A stretch of 64,000 nt of DNA, from contig JAJYUT010000005.1 of NCBI GenBank assembly GCA_021792365.1, positions 124,001 through 188,000 on the forward strand, in the 5' to 3' direction. Origin of the DNA: Pseudomonadota bacterium (lineage in GTDB: Bacteria > Pseudomonadota > Alphaproteobacteria > Dongiales > Dongiaceae). Numbering within the stretch: the stretch's first letter is position 1; each line of letters begins with the position of its first letter. Below the pieces are notes generated by a model, which saw nothing but the letters and a program-made list of their open reading frames with translations, was not told the DNA's origin and did no database searches. This document shows, piece after piece, positions 53,093-62,061 of the stretch. A program made the translations under genes and the position numbers.

Positions 53093-54009
53093 TCCTTGCT
53101 CTGATAGATCTTGACCAAGCCGTCGAGCAGCTTCAGCGCGTCTGCGCGCGGGCGCTGGAAGGTGTTGCGGCCGATGATCGAGCCGTTCCCGCCGCCATCG
53201 CGGATGGCGCGCGCCTCCTCGAAGATTCCTTCCTCGCCCTTGGCCGCGCCGCCGGAGAACACCACGATGCGCCGGCCGTTGAAGCAAGCCTGCACGACGT
53301 GGCGGATGCGGGCCGCACCGCTCGCGATGTCGATCTTCTCCTTCTCATAGACCTTCTTGGCTTCCGGCTGCTCAAGGAAGTCGGTCGGGGGCTTCACCTT
53401 GATGATATGGGCGCCAAGCAGGGCAGCCATGTGCGCCGCATAGGCGCAGATGTCCATCGCGGTCTCGCCGTCCTTGGACAAGCCTTCGCCGCGCGGATAG
53501 GACCAGATCACCACCGCGAGCCCGACCGATTTCGCTTCCTCCGCCAGTTCGCGAATCTCCTGCATCATCTCGAAGGCGTAGTCGGAGCCGGGATAGATGG
53601 TGAAGCCGATGGCCGAGCAGCCGAGGCGCAGCGCATCGCCGACCGAGCCGGTGATCGCCTGGTCCTTCGCCTTGGCGAGGGAGTTGGAGGAATTGACCTT
53701 GAGGATGGTCGGGATCTGCCCCGCATAGGTGGCGGCGCCGGCCTCGATCATGCCGAGCGGCGCCGCAAAGGCGTTGAGCCCCGCCTCGATCGCCAGCTCG
53801 AAATGGTAATGCGGATCATAGGCCGGCGGGTTGGGCGCGAAACTGCGCGCCGGCCCATGCTCGAAGCCCTGATCCACCGGCAGGATGACGAGCTTGCCCG
53901 TGCCGCCGAGGCGGCCTTGCATCAGGATGCGGGCGAGATTCGCCTTGCTGCCGGGATTGTCGCTCTCGTAGCAGGAGAGAATTCTTTGTACGGCGGGAGT
54001 GAGCTTCAT
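53089..54009 (-). CDS. fbaB: Class I fructose-bisphosphate aldolase (DhnA type)
   Basis: 306 aa Schiff-base aldolase splitting or forming fructose 1,6-bisphosphate. VILPVDQGFEHGPARSF near residue 38, IKVNSSNSLAKAK, VIWSYPRGEGL, HIIKVKPPTDF with the probable Schiff-base lysine, and VVFSGGAAKGEEG identify the archaeal/DhnA class. Coupled to the ThiE-like gene; gap and tkt lie upstream in the same direction but separated by plus-strand genes. Confidence 0.94.
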   Translation of the reverse strand: MKLTPAVQRILSCYESDNPGSKANLARILMQGRLGGTGKLVILPVDQGFEHGPARSFAPNPPAYDPHYHFELAIEAGLNAFAAPLGMIEAGAATYAGQIPTILKVNSSNSLAKAKDQAITGSVGDALRLGCSAIGFTIYPGSDYAFEMMQEIRELAEEAKSVGLAVVIWSYPRGEGLSKDGETAMDICAYAAHMAALLGAHIIKVKPPTDFLEQPEAKKVYEKEKIDIASGAARIRHVVQACFNGRRIVVFSGGAAKGEEGIFEEARAIRDGGGNGSIIGRNTFQRPRADALKLLDGLVKIYQSKE

Positions 54010-54184
54010 CGGAGCAATCCTCGTGTGGTCGACGGCGTATCAACGCCTGAAACGCGGAAGGGTTCTTTAGCGGCCCGCGCCCCGCTTTTCAATGCGGGCC
54101 TTGCGGCGCCGCGGGGCTCCTGCAAGGATAGCAACGCGCCGCCAGGGGTCCGGCGCAATCCATTGGGGGAAAAGGAAGATTCCG

Positions 54185-54667
54185 ATGCTAAATCCGATTC
54201 GCCTGGCGTTTGCGCTGGGCTGCCTGCTTGTGACAATTGTGACATTCGACGCGCAGGCGGCCGACGCGACTCTGGTGCTCTCGGGCAAGGTGGCGGGTGG
54301 CGAGATTACGCTGACGCGCGACGAGATCGCGAAGCTGCCGCAGCGCACGCTGACCGAGCAGCCGACCAGCTTTCCCGAGCCGATCGCGTTCAAGGGTCCT
54401 TCGCTCCGTGAGGTGCTGATGCTGGCCGGAGCGACCGGCGGGGACATCACCCTGACGGCGGCTGACGACTACACGGTCGCCATTTCCGCCGATGAGATGA
54501 AGGCGTTCGATCCGATCCTGGCGATCGAGAAGGATGGCGTGCGCATGGCGCCGGACGATTTCGGTCCTTTCTTCGTCATGTGGCCATTCAAGGCGAATCC
54601 CGAGATCGACAACGAGACGTTCCAGGCCAAGGCGATCTGGAGCGTGATCAAGATCGAGGTGAAGTGA
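54185..54667 (+). CDS. Exported SUOX-like molybdopterin-domain protein
   Basis: 160 aa with a signal peptide (MLNPIRLAFALGCLLVTIVT, cleaved after AQA). The mature part resembles the oxidoreductase molybdopterin-binding fold: ITLTRDEIAKLPQRTLTEQP, FKGPSLREVLMLAGA, and DDFGPFFVMWPFKANPE. No Cys remains to bind the cofactor, so it is probably a structural relative rather than an enzyme. GTGA overlap with the next gene. Confidence 0.75.
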   Translation: MLNPIRLAFALGCLLVTIVTFDAQAADATLVLSGKVAGGEITLTRDEIAKLPQRTLTEQPTSFPEPIAFKGPSLREVLMLAGATGGDITLTAADDYTVAISADEMKAFDPILAIEKDGVRMAPDDFGPFFVMWPFKANPEIDNETFQAKAIWSVIKIEVK

Positions 54668-55215
54668 CCGAGCGAAGGTGGCGCTGGATCTGGCAGCCCG
54701 ACCTGGGCCAGGGTGCGGAGGAGTTCGCCTTCCGCGCCACACCCGGAGGCTATGAAGCGCGCGGCAGCGTCGCCGCGATGATCGAGGGCGCGCCGCTCAA
54801 CGCCAGCTATGTGCTCGAAGCCGATGCGGCCTGGGTCACCCACCGCGTCCGGGTCGAATTGAAGGACGGCAGACCACTCGAGATCCTTACCGACGGTGCC
54901 GGCAATTGGCGCCGAGCGGAAGGCGGCATGCTACCGGACCTGGAGGGCTGCATCGATCCGGATGTCTCGATGACGCCTTTCACCAACACAATCGCGATCC
55001 GCCGCCTCGCCTTGAAGGTCGGCGAGACGCGCGAGATAAAGGTCGCCTACATCCTCGTGCCCCAGCTTTCCGTGCATGCCGCGCCGCAACGTTTCACCCG
55101 TCTCGCTGACCGCCTCTGGCGCTTCGAAGGCCTCGACATCGGCTTCACCGCCGACATCGCGGTGGATGGGGACGGGTTCGTGGTGGACTATCCCGGGCTG
55201 TTCCGGCGCGCGTAG
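54664..55215 (+). CDS. Putative glycolipid-binding protein (PF06475)
   Basis: 183 aa. The family pattern is clear from GNWRRAEGGMLPDLEGCIDP through MTPFTNTIAIRRLALKVGE to the closing VDGDGFVVDYPGLFRRA. GTG start overlaps the preceding stop (GTGA). The biological ligand of this family is uncertain. Ends flush with the convergent VOC gene. Confidence 0.87.
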   Translation: MTERRWRWIWQPDLGQGAEEFAFRATPGGYEARGSVAAMIEGAPLNASYVLEADAAWVTHRVRVELKDGRPLEILTDGAGNWRRAEGGMLPDLEGCIDPDVSMTPFTNTIAIRRLALKVGETREIKVAYILVPQLSVHAAPQRFTRLADRLWRFEGLDIGFTADIAVDGDGFVVDYPGLFRRA

Positions 55216-55650
55216 CTAACCCACGATTCTGCCCGAGTGTGGCGCAGGGCTCGATCCCAGGTCTTCGAAGAACCGCAACAGATAGCCATCGGGATCCTGC
55301 ACGAGGAATTGCCGATTGCCGCTGTAGACATCTCCGCTGCGGTACCAGGCCTCCTCGGCCGGCCGAAAAAGCGCTATGCCGGCTTCCGCAAGGCGCGCAA
55401 GAATTGGGCCGATCTCATCCACTTGGATCTGGAGATTGACGCCCCGGCCATACGGCCGCTCGCGCGGCGCGGTTGCCCAGAAGTCCGTCTCCTGTTCAAT
55501 CATCAATGCGGCGCCGCCCAGATCAAGATAGGAGAACTTCTCCGCCGGCCGCTCATATCGGACTTCGAATCCGATGATGCGGACATAGAACTCACGGCTT
55601 ACTGTGTGGTTCGAGACAAGGAGTTCAGGCACCAATCTTGGAGATGACAT
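55216..55650 (-). CDS. VOC (glyoxalase/bleomycin-resistance fold) protein
   Basis: 144 aa. LVPELLVSNHTVSREFYVRI opens a VOC module; FSYLDLGGAALMIEQ and RQFLVQDPDGYLLRFFEDLG supply the usual metal-ligand Glu positions. Closest in layout to bleomycin-resistance-type proteins. ATG 55650 lies eight bases from the preceding gene. Confidence 0.87.
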   Translation of the reverse strand: MSSPRLVPELLVSNHTVSREFYVRIIGFEVRYERPAEKFSYLDLGGAALMIEQETDFWATAPRERPYGRGVNLQIQVDEIGPILARLAEAGIALFRPAEEAWYRSGDVYSGNRQFLVQDPDGYLLRFFEDLGSSPAPHSGRIVG

Positions 55651-55658
55651 CGTTTGTC

Positions 55659-55997
55659 CTAATCGGCCACGAATTCGGCACCGAGTTGCCCTGCGATGTC
55701 GCACAGCGCCTTCGCCGCCTCCGGATGTCCGCTGAAGCGGATGCGCTTGATCCCCTCGACCAGTGCGGCATGCGCCAGGTCGGCGCGATCGCCGCAATCC
55801 AGTGTCAGGGTGAAAGGCTGGCCGGGGAATTCCGCGAGCAGGGCGCGGTTCAGCTCCGCGAACCACAGCACGCCGTAAACGGCAGCGGCGTCGGGCGGGC
55901 TTTCCAGCTCCGCGGCGACGCCGCTTGACCTGGCCGCTTCGAGCGCGGCGCGTGCTTCGGCCAAACTCGTGACCTGGGATGCGATGACGGTCGCCAT
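55659..55997 (-). CDS. Hypothetical protein downstream of gap, 112 aa
   Basis: Soluble alpha/beta protein. VYGVLWFAELNRALLAEFPG, FTLTLDCGDRADLAHAALVE and GIKRIRFSGHPEAAKALCDI suggest a small Rossmann-like or STAS-like domain. It starts 13 bases after the gap stop and is probably co-transcribed with gap and the VOC gene. Family not named with certainty. Confidence 0.7.
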   Translation of the reverse strand: MATVIASQVTSLAEARAALEAARSSGVAAELESPPDAAAVYGVLWFAELNRALLAEFPGQPFTLTLDCGDRADLAHAALVEGIKRIRFSGHPEAAKALCDIAGQLGAEFVAD

Positions 55998-56010
55998 CAC
56001 ATCCCGTTGG

Positions 56011-57018
56011 CTATCCCAGCTTGCCCATCGCGATGGCCGTGTCGGCCATGCGGTTGGAGAAGCCCCACTCGTTGTCGTACCAGGACATCACCCGCACGAA
56101 CGTGCCGTCGATCACCTGGGTCTGCAGCAGGTCGAAGGTCGAGCTGTGGGGGTTGTGGTTGAAGTCGCTGGATACCAGCGGCTGGTCGTTGGTGGCGAGG
56201 ATGCCCTTGAGCGGGCCGTTGGCCGCTTCCACGATCGCCGCGTTCACGGAGTCCTTGGTCACGCTCTTCTTCGGCACGAACTTGAAATCAACCAGGGAGA
56301 CGTTCGGCGTCGGCACGCGAATGGAGGTGCCGTCCAGCTTGCCTTTGAGGTCGGGAATGACGAGGCCGATCGCCTTGGCCGCCCCGGTGGTCGTCGGGAT
56401 CATGTTCAGCGCGGCGGCCCGGGCGCGATAGAGGTCCTTGTGCATCGTATCCAAAGTCGGCTGGTCGCCGGTATAGGAGTGGATCGTCGTCATGTAGCCG
56501 TGCTCGATCCCGAAGGCGTTGTGCAGCACATGGACGACCGGCGCCAGGCAATTGGTCGTGCAGGAGGCGTTGGAGACCACCGTGTGGCTCTTCTCCAGCT
56601 TCTGGTGGTTGACGCCGTAGACGATGGTGAGATCGACGTCCGTGCCCGGCGCAGAGATCAGCACGCGCCTGGCGCCGGCGGCCAGATGCGCGCTCGCCTT
56701 GTCCCTGCTGGTGAAGAGGCCGGTGCATTCCAGCGCGATGTCGACGCCGAGATCCTTCCACGGGAGTTTCGAGGGATCGCGTTCCGCCGTCACCTTCATC
56801 CAGCCGCGGCCGACATCCATCTGGTCGCTTTTGGTCTGCACCTCGCCGGGGAAGCGGCCGTGCACTGTGTCGTAGCGGAAGAGATGCGCGTTGGTCTCGA
56901 CGGGACCAAGGTCGTTGATGCCGGCGACCTCGATGTCCTTGCGGCCGCCCTCCACGATCGCCCGCAGCACCAGCCGGCCGATGCGGCCAAATCCGTTGAT
57001 GGCGACTTTGATTGTCAT
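56011..57018 (-). CDS. gap: Glyceraldehyde-3-phosphate dehydrogenase
   Basis: 335 aa NAD(P)+-dependent enzyme of glycolysis or the Calvin cycle. [20 protein letters not shown] is the nucleotide-binding motif, [15 protein letters not shown] carries the catalytic Cys (around residue 155), and [20 protein letters not shown] ends the catalytic domain. ATG 57018 begins the conserved fold; it lies 23 bases after tkt. The usual downstream pgk is missing. Confidence 0.97.
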   Translation of the reverse strand: MTIKVAINGFGRIGRLVLRAIVEGGRKDIEVAGINDLGPVETNAHLFRYDTVHGRFPGEVQTKSDQMDVGRGWMKVTAERDPSKLPWKDLGVDIALECTGLFTSRDKASAHLAAGARRVLISAPGTDVDLTIVYGVNHQKLEKSHTVVSNASCTTNCLAPVVHVLHNAFGIEHGYMTTIHSYTGDQPTLDTMHKDLYRARAAALNMIPTTTGAAKAIGLVIPDLKGKLDGTSIRVPTPNVSLVDFKFVPKKSVTKDSVNAAIVEAANGPLKGILATNDQPLVSSDFNHNPHSSTFDLLQTQVIDGTFVRVMSWYDNEWGFSNRMADTAIAMGKLG

Positions 57019-57041
57019 GCCTTGTTCTCCTCCTGCTGCGC

Positions 57042-59042
57042 CTAGAGCTTCGCCTTCGCGGCGTCGACAATTGCTCCGGCGGTAATTCCGAAATGCTTGT
57101 AAAGTTCCGGGGCCGGGGCCGATGCGCCGAAGCCCGTCATGCCGATGAAAATGCCGTCGCTGCCGAGATAGCGCTCCCAGCCGAAGCTGCTCGCCGCCTC
57201 GATGCCGATGCGCAAGCCGTCGCCCAGCACCTCGCGCCGATAGCTCTCCGGCTGCTCCTCGAACAATTCCCAGCAGGGCAGGGAGACCACGGCGGCGCCG
57301 ATACCCTGCGCCTCGAGCGCCTCGCGCGCCTCGACCGCGAGCGAGACTTCCGAGCCGGTGGCGATCAGCGTCACCTTCCGCGCGTTCTTCGCCGGGCGGA
57401 TGACGTAGCCGCCGCGCGCGCAGTGATTGGCGACCGCACTGTCCGCGCGCAGATGCGGCAACGCCTGCCGGGTCAGCGCGAGGATCGAGGGCCGGCTCTT
57501 CTGGCTCAGCGCCAGCGCCCAGCATTCCGCCGTTTCCATCGTGTCGCAGGGGCGGAACACCAGCAGGTTCGGGATGGCGCGCAAAGCGGCCAGGTGCTCG
57601 ACCGGCTGGTGAGTCGGCCCATCTTCGCCGAGGCCGATGGAGTCATGCGTCATCACATAGATGACGCGCTGATGCATGATCGCGGACAGGCGGATCGACG
57701 GGCGGCAGTAATCCGTGAAGACGAGGAACGTGCCACCGAACGGGACGATGCCGCCATGCAGGGCGAGGCCGTTCATCGCGGCAGCCATCTCATGCTCGCG
57801 GATGCCGTAATAGATATAGCTGCCGTCATAGGCGCCGGCCTTGATCGGCGCGGCAGTCTTGGCCTTGGTATTGTTGGAACCGGTGAGGTCGGCTGAGCCG
57901 CCGATCAGCTCCGGCATGATCGGAACCAGCGCCTCGATCACCTTCTGCGAGGATTGGCGCGTGGCGATCTTCGGCGCTTCCGCCGCGATTGCGCTCTTCA
58001 GCTCGTTCACCGTGCTGGCGAAATTCGCAGGCAGCTCGCCGGCGATCACGCGATCGAACTCGTCCCGGTGCGCGCTTGCGTCGTGTCGCTTTGTCCAAGC
58101 AGTGTATTCCGCTGCGCCACGCTGACCCGCCTTGGTCCAGGCGGCGCGGATCGCATCCGGCACCACGAACGGCTCATGCGACCAGCCGAGCTTCTGGCGC
58201 GCGCCTGCCACCTCGTCCTTGCCGAGGGGCGAGCCATGGGTCGCTGCGGTGCCGGCCTTGGTGGGCGCGCCATAGCCGATGGTGGTCTTGCAGGCGATCA
58301 GGGTCGGGCGGTCGTGGGTCTTGGCCCTGGCCAGCGCCGCGGCGATCGCGTCCGCGTCATGGCCGTCGGCCTGCAGGGTCGCCCAGCCGGCGGCTTGGAA
58401 CCGCGCGATCTGGTTCTCCGACGTGGACAGCGAGGTGGGACCGTCGATCGAGATCGAATTGTCGTCCCACAGCACGATCAACTTGTGCAGCCTGAGGTGC
58501 CCGGCCAGAGAGATCGCTTCCTGGCTGATGCCCTCCATCAGGCAGCCGTCGCCCGCCAGCACATAGGTATAGTGGTCGACGAGGTCGTCGCCGAAGCGGG
58601 CGCTGAGGATTCGCTCCGCCAGCCCGAAGCCGACCGAATTGCCCAGCCCCTGGCCGAGCGGCCCGGTGGTCGTCTCGATTCCGGCGGCGAAGCCGTATTC
58701 CGGATGGCCGGCTGTTCTGCTGCCGAGTTGCCGGAAGCGCTTGAGTTCGTCGAGCGTCACCTCGGCATAGCCGGTCAGGTGCAACAGCGAATAGAGCAGC
58801 ATCGATCCATGTCCGGCCGACAGGATGAACCGGTCGCGGTCCGGCCAATGCGGATGCTTTGGGTCGAATTTGAGGAATTGCGTGAACAGGACGGTTGCCA
58901 CGTCAGCCATCCCCATCGGCATACCGGGATGGCCGGAGGCGGCCTTTTCCACCGCATCCATGGAAAGGGCGCGGATGGCGTTCGCCATGTCCCGCAGCGA
59001 AACGTCGGATTGCGCCGGACTTTTGGCGGTGGCAGCGTCCAT
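57042..59042 (-). CDS. tkt: Transketolase
   Basis: 666 aa thiamine-diphosphate enzyme of the pentose phosphate or Calvin pathway. [20 protein letters not shown] near residue 35, the diphosphate-binding [20 protein letters not shown] (about 152), and TGLFT-free pyrimidine domain with [20 protein letters not shown] (about 465) are typical. ATG 59042 preferred over TTG 59054. Heads the tkt-gap transcript. Confidence 0.97.
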   Translation of the reverse strand: MDAATAKSPAQSDVSLRDMANAIRALSMDAVEKAASGHPGMPMGMADVATVLFTQFLKFDPKHPHWPDRDRFILSAGHGSMLLYSLLHLTGYAEVTLDELKRFRQLGSRTAGHPEYGFAAGIETTTGPLGQGLGNSVGFGLAERILSARFGDDLVDHYTYVLAGDGCLMEGISQEAISLAGHLRLHKLIVLWDDNSISIDGPTSLSTSENQIARFQAAGWATLQADGHDADAIAAALARAKTHDRPTLIACKTTIGYGAPTKAGTAATHGSPLGKDEVAGARQKLGWSHEPFVVPDAIRAAWTKAGQRGAAEYTAWTKRHDASAHRDEFDRVIAGELPANFASTVNELKSAIAAEAPKIATRQSSQKVIEALVPIMPELIGGSADLTGSNNTKAKTAAPIKAGAYDGSYIYYGIREHEMAAAMNGLALHGGIVPFGGTFLVFTDYCRPSIRLSAIMHQRVIYVMTHDSIGLGEDGPTHQPVEHLAALRAIPNLLVFRPCDTMETAECWALALSQKSRPSILALTRQALPHLRADSAVANHCARGGYVIRPAKNARKVTLIATGSEVSLAVEAREALEAQGIGAAVVSLPCWELFEEQPESYRREVLGDGLRIGIEAASSFGWERYLGSDGIFIGMTGFGASAPAPELYKHFGITAGAIVDAAKAKL

Positions 59043-59281
59043 TTTTGGTCCCAAGAGCTGGAAAAAGTGCGGCGCACCATGCCGCCCTGCCGCCCCATGG
59101 TCAACAGCAGAAACCCCGACGACTCGTCACCCGGCCGAGTTGACGCGAATCCAAGGATTTGCCGGCTTCCATTGACGTTCTGCGTGATCGCGGGTTTAAT
59201 TTCCCCACGGAGTGCCGGGAAGGGGATCGAGTCTGTCCAACCGGCATTTCACACGGGGAACATGAAAAAGAGGCCGGCACG

Positions 59282-59554
59282 ATGAGCCAGCTCGATCTCG
59301 CGATCAATCGCCTGGATGCCGCCATGGCCCGGCTGGACGCCGCGGTCGCGGAAAGCGCCGTGCGCGGCAACAAGGACCGGGAGCTGCTGCAGAATGAGCT
59401 CACCATCCTGCGTCAGACCTACGACCTTCTGCAAACCGAGGCGCGCATCGTCGCCGACCAGCTGGACGAGGTGATCGACCGGCTCGGCGACGTGGCCGAG
59501 GGCGACGCGGCCCAAGGCGAAGTGGCCCGGGCGGAAGCCGTCGGGCAACGCTGA
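59282..59554 (+). CDS. DUF4164 coiled-coil protein
   Basis: 90 aa, almost entirely coiled coil (INRLDAAMARLDAAVAESAV, then LLQNELTILRQTYDLLQTEA). Matches the DUF4164 proteins found immediately ahead of zapA in alphaproteobacteria, so a link to division is plausible. It precedes zapA by 19 bases. Confidence 0.85.
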   Translation: MSQLDLAINRLDAAMARLDAAVAESAVRGNKDRELLQNELTILRQTYDLLQTEARIVADQLDEVIDRLGDVAEGDAAQGEVARAEAVGQR

Positions 59555-59573
59555 GCCATTCGAGGACACCGAC

Positions 59574-59903
59574 ATGCCGACCGTCACCATCCTGCTGAAC
59601 GGCCGAAACTACGACATTGCCTGCGGCCCGGGCGAAGAGGCGCGGGTGGAGGAGGTGGCCGCGCGCCTGCGCGACCGGATGGAGGGGATTTCCCGCTCCC
59701 TCGGCAATGCGCAGGAGAATTTCCTGTTCGCGGTGACCGCCCTGCTGCTGGCGGACGAGCTTGAGCAGCGCGAGAAGGAGCTGAGCGAGGCTCGCGCCCA
59801 GCTCAGGGACGCCGCCCAGCATCGCGAGGTCAACCTCGCCACCACGCTGGAGCGCTTGGCCGGTCGGATCGAGGCTATTGCCGCCCGGCTGGAAGCTGCC
59901 TAA
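59574..59903 (+). CDS. zapA: Cell division protein ZapA
   Basis: 109 aa. VTILLNGRNYDIACGPGEEA then RVEEVAARLRDRMEGISRSL form the globular domain that binds FtsZ; the rest is the coiled-coil dimer stalk. It bundles FtsZ filaments at mid-cell. 6S RNA follows within 25 bases. Confidence 0.94.
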   Translation: MPTVTILLNGRNYDIACGPGEEARVEEVAARLRDRMEGISRSLGNAQENFLFAVTALLLADELEQREKELSEARAQLRDAAQHREVNLATTLERLAGRIEAIAARLEAA

Positions 59904-59925
59904 ATAAGCCCCGGGCGGATTGCTG

Positions 59926-60080
59926 CCGGGTGCGACAGGACCAAGTATCCCCGGGGCCATACGTCACCTCTAGGGAGCTGTCCCTATCGAGACCGTGGTC
60001 TCGACACACGGCCCCCACCTGCTGAGTGCAGGCCTTAGAGGATCATGTGTGCCATCGGCCCATGTGGCACCGCCCACTTA
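59926..60080 (+). ncRNA. ssrS: 6S RNA
   Basis: The gap between zapA and the 5-FCL gene is the conserved location of 6S RNA, which mimics an open promoter and binds sigma-70 RNA polymerase. The sequence has the expected long closing stem (GGGTGC at the 5' side, GCACCG at the 3' side), a hairpin GAGACC/GGTCTC and CCTGC/GCAGG on the 3' strand, and an internal unpaired bubble. Ends are estimates within about ten bases. Confidence 0.8.
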
Positions 60081-60105
60081 ACTCGGATCGTCAGGACTTC
60101 CTCTA

Positions 60106-60738
60106 TTGATCGATGCTGCGGAGACCAACGCGCTGAAGGCCAACCTCCGGCGCGAGGCTTCCGCGCGTCGCCGCCAAGCACATGCCGCCCATCCGCAGGC
60201 CGGCCTTGCCCTGATGCAGCATTTCAAGAGTTCGATCGCGGTGCCGGCGGGCGCGATTGTCTCCGGCTTCTGGCCGATGGGCGAGGAGATCGACGTAAAG
60301 CCGCTGCTCGGACAGTTGCACGCGTCGGGGCATCCGATCGGCTTGCCGGTTGTTGTAAAGAAAGGCGAGCCGCTGATCTTCCGCCAGTGGCATCCTGGCA
60401 TGGCGCTGCTTGCCGGCGGGTTCGGCACGGAGGTGCCGCCACCCAACGCGCCGGAGGTGCAGCCGCAGGTCCTGATCGTGCCGCTGCTGGCCTTCGACGG
60501 AGAGGGCTACCGGCTCGGCTATGGCGGCGGGTTCTATGATCGCACGCTCGACAAGCTGCGGACCGGCAGGGCGGCCAATCCGCTGGCGGTCGGGGTCGCC
60601 TATTCCGCGCAGCACGTCGCGCGCGTGCCGCGCGGTCACTTCGATCAGCCGCTGGACTGGATCGTGACGGAAAAGGCCGCGCATCATTTCGCGAGCGTTC
60701 CCGCCGAGGTGATCGCCAACTTGTACCAGGTGTGTTAG
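60106..60738 (+). CDS. 5-formyltetrahydrofolate cyclo-ligase
   Basis: 210 aa ATP-dependent enzyme recycling 5-formyl-THF to 5,10-methenyl-THF (YgfA/Fau). LRREASARRRQ at the start, IVSGFWPMGEEIDVKPLL, and LIVPLLAFDGEGYRLGYGGGFYDRTL are diagnostic. A TTG start is the only plausible one, with AGGA upstream; no ATG or GTG lies nearby in frame. It is likely co-expressed with 6S RNA as in many bacteria. Four bases separate it from the ymdB-type gene. Confidence 0.92.
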   Translation: MIDAAETNALKANLRREASARRRQAHAAHPQAGLALMQHFKSSIAVPAGAIVSGFWPMGEEIDVKPLLGQLHASGHPIGLPVVVKKGEPLIFRQWHPGMALLAGGFGTEVPPPNAPEVQPQVLIVPLLAFDGEGYRLGYGGGFYDRTLDKLRTGRAANPLAVGVAYSAQHVARVPRGHFDQPLDWIVTEKAAHHFASVPAEVIANLYQVC

Positions 60739-60742
60739 CGCC

Positions 60743-61558
60743 ATGCGATTGCTGTTCTGTGGCGATATTGTGGGCCGGGCGGGGCGCGACGCTGTCATCG
60801 AACGCCTGCCGGGCCTGAAGCGCGACCATGGCATCGATTTCGTGGTGGCGAATGGCGAGAACGCTGCCGGCGGCTTCGGCATCACCAGGAAGATCTGCGA
60901 CGACCTGTTCGCGGCCGGCGTTGATTGCATTACCACAGGCAATCACGTCTGGGACCAGAAGGAGACGATCGGCTTCATCGGCAACGAAGGGCGCCTGCTG
61001 CGGCCTTTCAACTTCCCCGCCGGGACCCCGGGCAAGGGCGCCGGCATCTTCCCGGCGGCGCGGGGCAAGAAGGTTGGCGTGATCAACCTGATGGGGCGCC
61101 TGTTCATGGACCCGCTGGACGATCCGTTCCAGCAGATCGAGCAGCTTCTGAACGCGCACCGTCTCGGGGGCAATTGCGACGCCATCATCCTCGATTTCCA
61201 CGGCGAGGCGACCAGCGAGAAGATGGCGATGGGTCACGTGGTCGACGGCCGCGTGTCCCTGTGCGTCGGCACGCATACGCATGTGCCGACCGCCGATCAC
61301 ATGGTCCTGCCCAAGGGCACGGCCTACCAGACCGACGCCGGCATGTGCGGCGACTACGATTCCGTCATCGGCATGGAGAAGGCGATGCCGATCGCGCGCT
61401 TCACCCGCAAGATGCCGACCGAGCGCCTCTCTGCCGCCAACGGCCCGGGAACGCTCTGTGCGGTGCTGGTGGAGACGGACGACGCGACCGGGCTGGCCAG
61501 GTCGGTGCAACCGGTGCGGCTGGGCGGGCGGCTCAGCCAGACGGGCATCGCTAGCTAG
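60743..61558 (+). CDS. TIGR00282/YmdB-type metallophosphodiesterase
   Basis: 271 aa cytoplasmic phosphodiesterase of the YmdB family, able in other species to hydrolyse 2',3'-cyclic nucleotides. MRLLFCGDIVGRAGRDAV, VANGENAAGGFGITRK, CITTGNHVWDQKE and ILDFHGEATSEKMAMGHVVD, then VGTHTHVPTADHM, contain the dinuclear metal ligands. Commonly found after 5-FCL. Confidence 0.94.
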   Translation: MRLLFCGDIVGRAGRDAVIERLPGLKRDHGIDFVVANGENAAGGFGITRKICDDLFAAGVDCITTGNHVWDQKETIGFIGNEGRLLRPFNFPAGTPGKGAGIFPAARGKKVGVINLMGRLFMDPLDDPFQQIEQLLNAHRLGGNCDAIILDFHGEATSEKMAMGHVVDGRVSLCVGTHTHVPTADHMVLPKGTAYQTDAGMCGDYDSVIGMEKAMPIARFTRKMPTERLSAANGPGTLCAVLVETDDATGLARSVQPVRLGGRLSQTGIAS

Positions 61559-61573
61559 TAGCACCTCCTCGCA

Positions 61574-61685
61574 TGTCATCCCGGCCAAACGAAGCGCGAG
61601 CCTCGACCCATGCGTCCCTTCCGCGTTGCGGCAAGATGGCGTGGGTCCCGGCGCTGCGCCACTTCGTGGCTTGGCCGGGATGACA
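61574..61685. repeat. REP-like palindromic element (copy 2)
   Basis: TGTCATCCCGGCCAA and TTGGCCGGGATGACA, an exact 15-bp inverted repeat, flank about 82 bases of their own partial dyad. It fills the gap between the YmdB-type and monooxygenase genes and would act as transcription barrier for both. The arms match those at 32846-32929. Confidence 0.75.
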
Positions 61686-61713
61686 GTTTGAGAGTTGTCG
61701 CAGCGTTGCGCCG

Positions 61714-62061
61714 CTATCGCTCATGCCTCCCGCGCGAATCCTCCGGCGCTTCCGCGCGTTGCTCCATCCCGTAATCGCGCAGCACGTGGGCGACGCGCAG
61801 CCGATAATTGGCAAAGATGCCGCCGCGCCCCTTGGCCTGTGCGGCGCGATGCTGTTCCAGGTTGCGCCACCGCGCGACCGCCTCTTCGTCGCGCCAGAAG
61901 GAGAGGGAGAGAATCTTGCCCTTCTCGGTCAGGCTCTCGAAGCGCTCCACGGAAACAAAGCCGTCGATCTCCTGCAGATGAGGGCGCAGATCGGCGGCAA
62001 GGTCGAAATAGTCGTCGCGGGGATCGGCGTGCGGCCAGACCTCGAAGATGACGGCAATCAT
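61714..62061 (-). CDS. Antibiotic biosynthesis monooxygenase (ABM) domain protein
   Basis: 115 aa ferredoxin-like monooxygenase. VIFEVWPHADPRDDYFDLAA, then FVSVERFESLTEKGKILSLS and FWRDEEAVARWRNLEQHRAA match the ABM family. Start overlaps the P450 stop by ATGA, so the two are made together. Substrate unknown. Confidence 0.88.
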   Translation of the reverse strand: MIAVIFEVWPHADPRDDYFDLAADLRPHLQEIDGFVSVERFESLTEKGKILSLSFWRDEEAVARWRNLEQHRAAQAKGRGGIFANYRLRVAHVLRDYGMEQRAEAPEDSRGRHER

